Shown piece after piece: positions 46,336-55,000 of a stretch of 64,000 nt of DNA (its first letter is position 1; each line of letters starts with the position of its first letter). Under the pieces are notes generated by a model. The model worked only from the letters and a program-made list of their open reading frames with translations, was not told the DNA's origin and made no database searches. This stretch comes from Patiriisocius_A hiemis (lineage in GTDB: Bacteria > Bacteroidota > Bacteroidia > Flavobacteriales > Flavobacteriaceae): NCBI RefSeq assembly GCF_031846325.1, contig NZ_JAVRHZ010000007.1, positions 113,295-177,294 on the forward strand, given 5' to 3'. The position numbers were made by a program, and so were the translations under genes.

Positions 46336-48024
46336 TTAGCGAGTGTATTTTCTTTTTCTGAGGTATTGAAATACAATTCCAAAAACAGCTAACAACCCTA
46401 ATGGAAGTAGTAGGTTGAGGATTTGCCAAGTGTTTCGGTTTTGTGCAGTTTTTTGTGGGTCTAAAAAAGGAATAGAAATTTCTTTACTTCTAATGTTTAT
46501 AAGTCCATCGTCATCAAGTAGGTAATTAATACAATTAAGTAAAAATTCTTTATTTCCGTAGAAGGTATTAGTAAGTTTATCGAAGCCTAATTCTAGAGGT
46601 CTATTTCTGTCAAACTGATTTTTAATAATATCACCATCACTAATTACTATCATTTGTGTAGCAACGCTTTCGGTTTTATCTACTGAAAGTTTAAAAGGCT
46701 TAATTCTATTTTTAAAAACAGATTCAAATTTTCCTTCTAACAATACTGCTAAGGGGATTTCACCTCCATCAAATTCTGAAGGTTTAGGCCCTTCATTTAC
46801 AACTTTCAAATTTTCTGGAATTTCTTTATCAAAGTCTATTTGAAAAGGCAACCCAACTTTTTTACTTAATGGTGAAGTGGATAATAAAATAGTTTTCTTT
46901 ATTGAATTAGGCAGCGTATCTATAGCACTAGCCTTATCAAATTTTACAGCTTCAATATTGGTTACAATAGGGTGATTACTACCACTAGCAGTTAACGGAC
47001 TTAAAAACCAAGGATATTGATTGTACTGTGACTCGTTTTCTGTTCCACTTGCAAGTGTAATTGGAGCTGAATAAACGTCTTTTACTAGATTAGCATTTAC
47101 ACGCAGTCCATATTTAAAAAATAAGTCATTGAGGTTTAAGTCTTTTGGAAAAACATAGGTGTCTCCATTAATACTATCTATTTTAGTAGTTGTTTGCTCA
47201 AATAACCACAATGATTTGCCACCTGACATGGTATATTGGTCTAGCACATATTTTTCACTATCTGTAAATGCGTCTGTTGGTTTTGCTACGACTACCAAGT
47301 CATATTCTTTAAGTTGTGTATTTGTTCTTTGTGGTGTTTTAGCAACAGAGTCTAAAGTAAATGGAGCTATACGGTAGTATTCGCCTATGGTTTTTAAGAA
47401 ATCTGCAATATTTCTATCTTCAAGCTCTCCATTTCCTTTCAGGATTGCAATTTTCTTTTCTTTAGGGTGTAAAAGTTTATTGAAACCATCAGTAAACGCA
47501 TATTCTAAATTTTGAATTGATGCATTTACACGTTCTGGAGAAGTTGCTCCTAATTGATTAACCAATAAAGGTATTTTTACTGTTTTTTCGTTATAATATG
47601 CAAGTGCCCATGGATATACTAACTCTGTTGTTGTTTTTCCGTTTTCTTGTACAGCAACTTGAGCAGGCTTTATACCTAATTGAAACAATTGCGATTTAAT
47701 TGCCTCAGGGTTTTCTTCGCCCTCTAATGGATTTAAAAACTCAAAAGAAATATTGCTATTATGGCTCTTAAACTCTTCTAGTAGTTGTTTTGTTTCAGTT
47801 TTTAATTTCTGAAATTCTGGCGGAAAATTTCCTTCTAAAAAAACATCAATAATGATGGGTGAATCTGCATCATAAATTATTTCTTTTGAAGCTTCAGAAA
47901 GTGTATAACGCTTATCTTGCGTAAGGTCAAAACGTTTATAAATGTAGTTACTAGCTAGATTTAAAATAATAAGTCCAGCTGCTACAAGAATGAGTTGAAG
48001 GCTATTTTTTTTACTGAAACTCAT
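46336..48024 (-). CDS. gldG: Gliding motility ABC transporter component GldG
   Basis: 562 residues: an N-terminal membrane helix (about 10-27), a large periplasmic region of the ABC_transp_aux/GldG type (DVFLEGNFPPEFQKLK, AILKGNGELEDRNIADFL) and a C-terminal helix before a basic tail RKRKYTR. With GldF and the ATPase GldA, encoded elsewhere, it forms a transporter needed for gliding in Flavobacterium johnsoniae. It overlaps gldF by ATGA. Confidence 0.95.
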   Translation of the reverse strand: MSFSKKNSLQLILVAAGLIILNLASNYIYKRFDLTQDKRYTLSEASKEIIYDADSPIIIDVFLEGNFPPEFQKLKTETKQLLEEFKSHNSNISFEFLNPLEGEENPEAIKSQLFQLGIKPAQVAVQENGKTTTELVYPWALAYYNEKTVKIPLLVNQLGATSPERVNASIQNLEYAFTDGFNKLLHPKEKKIAILKGNGELEDRNIADFLKTIGEYYRIAPFTLDSVAKTPQRTNTQLKEYDLVVVAKPTDAFTDSEKYVLDQYTMSGGKSLWLFEQTTTKIDSINGDTYVFPKDLNLNDLFFKYGLRVNANLVKDVYSAPITLASGTENESQYNQYPWFLSPLTASGSNHPIVTNIEAVKFDKASAIDTLPNSIKKTILLSTSPLSKKVGLPFQIDFDKEIPENLKVVNEGPKPSEFDGGEIPLAVLLEGKFESVFKNRIKPFKLSVDKTESVATQMIVISDGDIIKNQFDRNRPLELGFDKLTNTFYGNKEFLLNCINYLLDDDGLINIRSKEISIPFLDPQKTAQNRNTWQILNLLLPLGLLAVFGIVFQYLRKRKYTR

Positions 48025-48737
48025 ACCTCTTTCTTTAAATTAAAAACTGTGCAAAAAAGGAAAAAAACAGTCACACTCAAAAAATATAAAACATCTCTTG
48101 TGTCTAAAATACCTCTAGCAACACTATCAAAGTGGGCTTTCATTCCAAAGGAAGCTATAGCATAGCTGTTTAATAGAATTGCAAGAGCATCAAACGCGTA
48201 GTAAAAAATAAAACAAAGTAGTATGGCAACTATAAAAGCTACAATTTGGTTATTAGATAGTGTAGAAGCAAAAATACCTATAGCAGTATAAGCCAATATT
48301 AAAAATAGCAACCCTACATAAGACCCTATAGTACTACCAATGTCTAAATTACCTGGCGGATTGCCCAACCGTGAAATAGTTATAATATATAAAAAAGTAG
48401 GAACGACTGCTATTAAAATAAGTGCCAAAACGCCAATGTATTTTCCAAGCACAATGTTTTGTAGTGAAATGGGCTTGGTTACCAAAAGCTCCAAAGTACC
48501 CATCTTTTTTTCTTCACTAAAAGATTTCATAGTAACAGCGGGGACTAAAAAAAGTAGTACCCAAGGTGCTAGTAAAAAAAAAGAATCTAGAGATGCAAAA
48601 CCTGCATCAAAAATGTTAAAATCACCATTAAAAACCCATAGAAAAAGCCCATTCATAACCAAAAAAACACCAATGACCAAATAGCCAATGGGACTTGAAA
48701 AAAAGCTTGATATTTCTTTGTAAATAATGGCTTTCAT
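48021..48737 (-). CDS. gldF: Gliding motility ABC transporter permease GldF
   Basis: 238 residues with six membrane segments, an ABC-2 type permease. FFSSPIGYLVIGVFL and FSEEKKMGTLELLVTKPIS are hallmark GldF segments. It partners GldG and GldA. The preceding monooxygenase-like ORF ends 1 bp upstream, so the genes share a transcript. Confidence 0.95.
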   Translation of the reverse strand: MKAIIYKEISSFFSSPIGYLVIGVFLVMNGLFLWVFNGDFNIFDAGFASLDSFFLLAPWVLLFLVPAVTMKSFSEEKKMGTLELLVTKPISLQNIVLGKYIGVLALILIAVVPTFLYIITISRLGNPPGNLDIGSTIGSYVGLLFLILAYTAIGIFASTLSNNQIVAFIVAILLCFIFYYAFDALAILLNSYAIASFGMKAHFDSVARGILDTRDVLYFLSVTVFFLFCTVFNLKKEV

Positions 48738-48738
48738 A

Positions 48739-49035
48739 TTAATCTAATGTATGCAAGGTGTCAACACTCCAAGCTTGCGCCTTTTCAGTAAACATTGGTT
48801 TTGTAGTAGCCCAAACACCTTTAAATAACTCACTATTTCTATACGCTTCTAGTGATTGTGTGTCTTTCCAACGGCTGTATGTAAAAAAGATTGTATGGTC
48901 ATTTTTATCTTGGTATAACTCTAAATACTCACAGCCATTAAAACTACGTATCTTCTCTTTAATAGTTTCAAAATTTGCAACAAATGTTGGAATATTGGCT
49001 TCACTAAACTTCATTTTTACAATTCGTGTAAACAT
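48739..49035 (-). CDS. Antibiotic biosynthesis monooxygenase (ABM)-like small protein
   Basis: 98 residues with the ferredoxin-like ABM fold pattern: start RIVKMKF, FETIKEKIRSFNGCEYLELYQDKND, TYSRWKDTQSLEAYRNSELF. Such small dimers act as quinol or heme monooxygenases or have unknown roles. ATG 49035 is chosen, leaving 16 bp after the SAM hydrolase stop; the upstream start at 49062 would overlap that gene. It sits between the SAM hydrolase and gldF. Confidence 0.82.
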   Translation of the reverse strand: MFTRIVKMKFSEANIPTFVANFETIKEKIRSFNGCEYLELYQDKNDHTIFFTYSRWKDTQSLEAYRNSELFKGVWATTKPMFTEKAQAWSVDTLHTLD

Positions 49036-49051
49036 ACTTTTATTGAAAGAT

Positions 49052-49885
49052 TTAAGATTCAAAATTTACTGAAATGGTATCTCTATATTCTAACCCAAAC
49101 AATGAAGCTGCACTTCCTACGGTAGTTGGATTACTCTTGTATATTGCTAGTTCTAAATAATTAGAGGCATTCCAGAGAGCTAACTTTTTTCCGTCTTCTT
49201 CTCTTTTACCTTTTGGAATTTCAAAATTAATTGCATCACTATAATGTGTATGAACTTTTGTAAAACTTGCAGTACGAGCCATAATCTTAAACGTCCTTCC
49301 CTTACCAATAGTTTCAAAGATTGATTTTGTTATATTACTTACTACATTACCATAGTTGTCAATATATATTACATTTCCAATTATCTGGTTTTGTTGTTGA
49401 TTAACAACTGGATTTAGACCAGTAAGCTCTTTTACTTCAGTAATTACTTTTCCAATAACTTCAAGAGTACCGCCTCTAGCAATATGGCAGGCAACTTTTA
49501 CAAACACATCTAATGTGGGAAAGTTTGTTTCTACACGATCATGAATATTTATTTCTACTATTTTTTCAGGATTAATTTCATTAGTGAGCATAGAAATTAT
49601 TCCATTGTTAGCGCACACAAAATAATGCCCGTCAAGTAATACAGCAATGTGTTTGTTTTCTGGGTTTAACTCACTATCAATACCTATGATATGTATGGTT
49701 CCTTTAGGAAAACTCTTATAGGCATTTTGTATAATGTAGGCTGCTTCAGTACTATGAAAAGGAGATACAGAATGAGAAATATCAACAATTCTAATTTCAT
49801 CAAGTTCATTATAGATTGCCCCTTTAACTGCACCAGCAAAATGATCTTTTTCTCCAAAATCTGTGGTTAGGGTTATAATTGGCAT
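49052..49885 (-). CDS. SAM hydrolase / SAM hydroxide adenosyltransferase (DUF62)
   Basis: 277 residues. The DUF62 start ITLTTDFGEKDHFAGAVKG, HIIGIDSE and YIDNYGNVVSNI match the family that hydrolyses S-adenosylmethionine to adenosine and methionine; homologues include chlorinase and fluorinase. It is the first gene of the operon leading to gldF-gldG, an arrangement I recall from other Flavobacteria. Cytoplasmic. Confidence 0.92.
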   Translation of the reverse strand: MPIITLTTDFGEKDHFAGAVKGAIYNELDEIRIVDISHSVSPFHSTEAAYIIQNAYKSFPKGTIHIIGIDSELNPENKHIAVLLDGHYFVCANNGIISMLTNEINPEKIVEINIHDRVETNFPTLDVFVKVACHIARGGTLEVIGKVITEVKELTGLNPVVNQQQNQIIGNVIYIDNYGNVVSNITKSIFETIGKGRTFKIMARTASFTKVHTHYSDAINFEIPKGKREEDGKKLALWNASNYLELAIYKSNPTTVGSAASLFGLEYRDTISVNFES

Positions 49886-49920
49886 TTATAATTGTTGATA
49901 TTTTGTTAAAATCTACAACG

Positions 49921-49928
49921 CAAAAATA
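49921..49928 (-). promoter_or_regulatory. Promoter of SAM hydrolase-gldFG operon
   Basis: Minus strand TATTTTTG, 35 nt before the SAM hydrolase ATG. It lies back-to-back with the phoH-side box, in a compact divergent promoter region. Confidence 0.5.
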
Positions 49929-49931
49929 AGG

Positions 49932-49939
49932 TACTTTTG
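49932..49939 (+). promoter_or_regulatory. Promoter of phoH-purC
   Basis: TACTTTTG, 86 nt before the phoH ATG; three bases separate it from the divergent box. Confidence 0.45.
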
Positions 49940-50025
49940 TATTAGTAAAAACTATATTTACTCTATAATCGGGATTTATACCTATTTCAACCTTTTAGAA
50001 TAACTAAGAGGATAACTAAAGTAAT

Positions 50026-51015
50026 ATGTCTCGAGGTATAAACCTTATAAATACTCCGCTTTTGAACGAAATCATAATCGAACTTACAGAAATTAGCCCT
50101 AGAGATTTTTTTGGGCTTCAAAATGCAAATATTGATCTTTTAAAAAAATACTTTCCAAAGTTAAAAATAGTTGCCAGAGGTAGTAAAATTAAAGCCTATG
50201 GTGACGAAGAAATTCTTGAAGAGTTTGATACTAAACTTACCATGTTACTAGAGCATTTTGCAAAGTATAATAAACTAGATGAAAACGCTATAGAGCGTGT
50301 ACTGCAAAGTCACAGCAAAGAGGACTATGAAACACCTGCGAGTAGTAATGAGATTTTAGTTCATGGAGTTAATGGTAAAAAAGTAAAAGCGCAAACAGCA
50401 AACCAACGTAAACTAGTTGAGAGGATGCGTAAAAATGATTTGGTTTTTGCCATAGGACCTGCTGGAACTGGAAAAACATATACTGGGGTTGCTTTGGCTG
50501 TAAAAGCATTAAAAGAAAAACAAGTAAAAAGAATTATATTAACTAGGCCTGCTGTAGAAGCAGGAGAAAATCTTGGATTTTTGCCTGGTGATTTAAAGGA
50601 AAAGTTAGACCCCTACATGATGCCTTTGTACGATGCTTTACGGGACATGATTGCTCCAGAAAAATTGGAATCCCATCTAGAAAAAGGAATTATTGAAATT
50701 GCACCGCTTGCATTTATGCGTGGTAGAACGTTAGATAATGCCTTTGTGATTCTTGATGAAGCACAAAATACAACTCATGCCCAAATGAAAATGTTTTTAA
50801 CACGTATGGGAAAAAATGCAAAGTTTATGATTACTGGTGATCCAGGTCAAATAGATTTACCACGTCGTGTAATTTCAGGATTAAAAGAGGCACTTTTAGT
50901 TCTTAAAGATGTAGAAGGAGTAGGTATGATATACCTAGACGATAAAGATGTAATACGTCATAGACTTGTTAAAAAAGTAATAGCAGCCTATAAAGCAATA
51001 GAAAATAGAGACTAA
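50026..51015 (+). CDS. phoH: PhoH family ATPase
   Basis: 329 residues. An N-terminal KH-like region precedes the PhoH P-loop ATPase domain, with Walker A GPAGTGKTYTG, FLPGDLKEKLDPYMMPLYDAL, Walker B VILDEAQNT and MFLTRMG. PhoH/YbeZ proteins are linked to RNA metabolism and ribosome maturation with YbeY. purC follows after 4 bp. Confidence 0.95.
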   Translation: MSRGINLINTPLLNEIIIELTEISPRDFFGLQNANIDLLKKYFPKLKIVARGSKIKAYGDEEILEEFDTKLTMLLEHFAKYNKLDENAIERVLQSHSKEDYETPASSNEILVHGVNGKKVKAQTANQRKLVERMRKNDLVFAIGPAGTGKTYTGVALAVKALKEKQVKRIILTRPAVEAGENLGFLPGDLKEKLDPYMMPLYDALRDMIAPEKLESHLEKGIIEIAPLAFMRGRTLDNAFVILDEAQNTTHAQMKMFLTRMGKNAKFMITGDPGQIDLPRRVISGLKEALLVLKDVEGVGMIYLDDKDVIRHRLVKKVIAAYKAIENRD

Positions 51016-51019
51016 TAGT

Positions 51020-51967
51020 ATGAGTAATACAATAACTGAAACAAACTTTAATTTTCCAGGTCAAAAAAGTGTGTATCGTGGTAAGGTAAGAGAAGTGTAT
51101 ACGCTGGAGAATGATTTACTTGTAATGGTTGCAACCGATAGATTAAGCGCTTTTGATGTTGTAATGCCTAGAGGAATACCTTATAAAGGGCAAATATTAA
51201 ACCAGATAGCAACAAAAATGATGAAGGCTACTCAGGACATTGTCCCTAATTGGTTACAAGCTACTCCAGACCCAAATGTTGCTGTAGGAGAGGCCTGTGA
51301 GCCTTTTAAAATAGAGATGGTAATTCGTGGTTATTTAAGCGGTCACGCAGCAAGAGAGTATAAAGCAGGAAAGAGAATATTATGTGGTGTTGCTATGCCC
51401 GATGGAATGAAAGAGAATGATAAATTTCCAACATCAATTATAACTCCTGCTACAAAAGCTGAAAAGGGCGATCATGACGAAGATATTTCTAAGGAAGATA
51501 TTTTAAATCGTAATATCGTTTCTGAAGAAGATTATAAACTACTTGAAGAATATACTTATAAATTATTTCAAAGAGGGACAGAATTAGCAGCCAAACAAGG
51601 TTTAATTTTAGTAGATACAAAATATGAATTTGGTAAAACCAAAGATGGAAAAATTGTACTAATAGATGAAATCCACACGCCAGACTCTTCGCGCTATTTT
51701 TACTCTGAAGGGTATCAAGAACGTCAAGATAAAGGAGAACCTCAGAAGCAACTTTCTAAAGAGTTTGTTCGTCAATGGCTAATAGCGAATAACTTTCAAG
51801 GATTAGAAGGACAAACGGTTCCTAAAATGTCAGATGATTATATTGCTACTGTTTCTGAAAGGTATATAGAACTTTTTGAAAATATTACTGGAGAAACTTT
51901 CATAAAAGAAGACATATCAAATATTCATAAAAGAATAGAGGATAATGTACTTTCATTTTTAACTTAA
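51020..51967 (+). CDS. purC: SAICAR synthetase PurC
   Basis: Phosphoribosylaminoimidazole-succinocarboxamide synthase of purine synthesis, joining CAIR and aspartate with ATP. The 315-residue long form has YRGKVREVYTL, VATDRLSAFDVVMP, IRGYLSGHAAREYKAG and LIDEIHTPDSSRYF. Typical purC in Flavobacteria, where it commonly follows phoH. Confidence 0.97.
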   Translation: MSNTITETNFNFPGQKSVYRGKVREVYTLENDLLVMVATDRLSAFDVVMPRGIPYKGQILNQIATKMMKATQDIVPNWLQATPDPNVAVGEACEPFKIEMVIRGYLSGHAAREYKAGKRILCGVAMPDGMKENDKFPTSIITPATKAEKGDHDEDISKEDILNRNIVSEEDYKLLEEYTYKLFQRGTELAAKQGLILVDTKYEFGKTKDGKIVLIDEIHTPDSSRYFYSEGYQERQDKGEPQKQLSKEFVRQWLIANNFQGLEGQTVPKMSDDYIATVSERYIELFENITGETFIKEDISNIHKRIEDNVLSFLT

Positions 51968-52054
51968 AATTGCTTTAACAATTTATTAAGTTTATTTGTT
52001 GAAGTTTGTGACTTTTTTAACAAACTGAATTTTCCTACGCTTCGTATGTGTTGT

Positions 52055-52073
52055 TGTATGCGTGTTGCATACA
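52055..52073 (+). promoter_or_regulatory. Leader hairpin before the beta-helix gene
   Basis: TGTATGC (52055-52061) pairs with GCATACA (52067-52073), loop of five. Another small stem, TACG-CTT-CGTA, lies just upstream, in the 129-bp gap after purC. It could be a leader structure or an attenuated terminator for purC; no T-run follows immediately. Confidence 0.35.
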
Positions 52074-52096
52074 TTTATTTAACCTAAATACATACT

Positions 52097-55000
52097 ATGA
52101 AAAAAACTTTTACCCGAAATCTTTTTCTTTCGATTTCAATTCTTTTTGCTGCTGTAGCGTCTTATGGACAGTTTTCAGTAACAAACGCAAATGATAATGG
52201 TGCTGGTTCTCTACGTCAAGCAGTACTAGATGCTAATACGGCTATTGGGCCGAATACTGTAACATTTACAGGTAATTTTACAATAGACCTTACAACTGGA
52301 GTAATTGAAGTTACAGACGATATCACAATAACAGGAACTGGAGTAGGTCAAACAATAATAAACGGAAATACAAATGGTATATCACGTTTATTTTTATTTA
52401 GTGGTGGTTCTACCCATGCTATTACAGGTATTACATTCCAAAATGCTTCAAGTGACCTAAACGGAGGAGCAATAGCTGCAATTAGTGCTGGGACTCTATC
52501 AATTTCAACTTCAGAATTTTTAGGAAATTCAACACTTGGAACAGCAGGTGGTGGAGCTATATATTCAGAATCTACTAGTCTTGTAATAAGTGCAACAGAT
52601 TTTGACTCTAACAGTGCAACAAATCCCAACGGAGGAAGTGGTGGAGCAATTTTGCAAGCTACAGCTGGAACACTTTCAGTAACCGATGGAAACTTTACCA
52701 ATAATTCTTCTGCAAGAGCTGGAGGAGCAATTGAAGTAAATTCGCCAGATACAATTACAATTACTAATGGTGTTTACGATGCTAATTCAACTGGCACATC
52801 ACCAGGAAACGGTGGAGCATTGCACATTACAGGTCCTGCAGACTCAAACATTACTGGAGCAACATTTACTAATAATGTAGCTGCTAGAGAAGGTGGGGCT
52901 TTATGGAATGGAAGTGGTATAATGACTATCACAGATGGTACTATCGATAACAACGATGCACAAGGACCAGCTGCAGATGATGGTGGAGGAGGTATATTTA
53001 ATAATGGAGGTGATTTAGTAATTACTGGAAATCCTACAATTACAAATAATACAGCATCTGGAGCATCAGGCTCTGGTGGTGGAATATTTTCTTTAACACC
53101 AGGTACTTTATCAATAGACGGAATTACAATAGCTAACAATACGGCAAATAGAGCTGGTGGAGGAATTGAAGTAAATTCTGCTGCTGGTGAAACATACGAT
53201 TTTGCTAATGTAACTTTAGACGGAAACACAATAGGAACAGCTGCCCCAGGAAATGGTGGAGGGTATCATATTTCTGGTCCCGGAGATACAAACTTTATAG
53301 GTGGTTCTGTAGTTAACAATATTGCAAATGAAGGTGGTGGACTATGGAATGGAAGTGGTGTTATGAATGTAACAGGAACTACATTCACAAACAATACTGC
53401 TATTGGACCTAATACTGGTGGTGGCGCATTATTTAATAATGGCGGTACTCTTAATGTAGATGCTACAACAATGCTTTCTGCAAATATCGCAATGGGTGCT
53501 ACTCCAGGGGGTAGAGGTGGTGCTATCTTTAATAATACAGGAGGAACTTTAACTTTAGCTACTGGCGCAACTATCTCAGGTAACTATGCAAGTAGAGCTG
53601 GTGGAGCGATAGAAGACAGTTCTGGAAATACACTTATTCTTGACGGAGTTACTATGACAGGAAATTCTGCTGGTGTTGATATAGGGTTGGGAACAATGGC
53701 AAACCCTGGAAATGGTGGTGCTGTACATTTATCAGGAACTACGAGTGCAACTATTACAGGTGGTACAGTATCTGGTAACTTAGCAGCCTTAGAAGGTGGT
53801 GGATTATGGAATAATGCCGGTACAATGGAAATAGATGGTACTATTATTGACGCTAATGTTGCAAACGGAGCTGCTGCCAACGAAGGTGGTGGTGGACTAT
53901 TTAATAATGGTGGTACAATGACCGTTACCAATGCAACGATATCCAACAACGTAGCTGATGGAGCAGCAGGTTCTGGAGGTGGAATTTTAAATGACTCTGG
54001 AATACTTAGTGTTTCTGAAACTACTTTATCTGGAAATTCTTCAGTAAGAGCTGGAGGTGGAATTGAGGATAATTCTGTTGCTGGTAATACATTGATGTTG
54101 ACAAATGTAGACTTTACAAATAATAATACAGCTTCTGCTCCTGGAAATGGAGGAGGATTGCATATTACAGGTCCTGGCGATTCTATGATAATAGGAGGAA
54201 CTGCTTCTGGAAACACAGCTTCTCTAGAAGGTGGAGCATACTGGAATGGATCTGGAGTTATGACAATGGATGGAACAACTGTAGATGGAAATACTGCTAG
54301 TGGAGCTGCTGCTAACGAAGGTGGTGGAGGTATTTTTAATAACGGAGGCACATTAAATGTTGTTAATGCTACAATAACCAATAATAATGCTGATGGAGCT
54401 GCTGGTTCTGGAGGTGGAATATTAAATGATAGTGGATCACTTTCAGTTACAGATACTGAGATTTCTGGAAATACATCAATAAGAGCTGGTGGTGGTATTG
54501 AAGTGGCCTCAAATGGAGGTACTACAACACTTACTAATGTAGACTTACTTAATAACAGTACAGCTTCTGCGCCAGGAAATGGTGGAGGGTTACATATTAC
54601 AGGTGCTGATAATAGTACAATTATTGGAGGTATCGTATCTGGTAACACAGCTTCTCTTGAAGGAGGAGGCCTTTGGAACGGAAGTGGAACTATGACTGTT
54701 AGTGACACTACTATAGACGGCAATACAGCAAGTGGAGCTGCTGCTAACGAAGGTGGTGGAGGTATATTTAATGCTGGTGGGACACTTACTGTTAGCAATG
54801 CAACTATATCAAACAATATAGCCGATGGAGCTTCTGGTTCTGGAGGTGGAATATTAAACGATATGGGAGTGTTAACTGTTACTGGAACTATATTTAATGG
54901 TAATACGTCAATTAGAGCAGGTGGAGGTATTGAAGATAACTCAATGGCTGGAAATATGTTGACACTTACAAATGTAACTATGACTGGAAATGAAACTGGA

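Noticed and set aside
52030..52075. Short palindromes after purC as a terminator
   Set aside because: The stems are short and not followed by a T run; they are kept only as a possible leader structure.
52348..53229. Two further minus-strand frames within the beta-helix gene
   Set aside because: Same repeat-shadow effect; no start context or family features.
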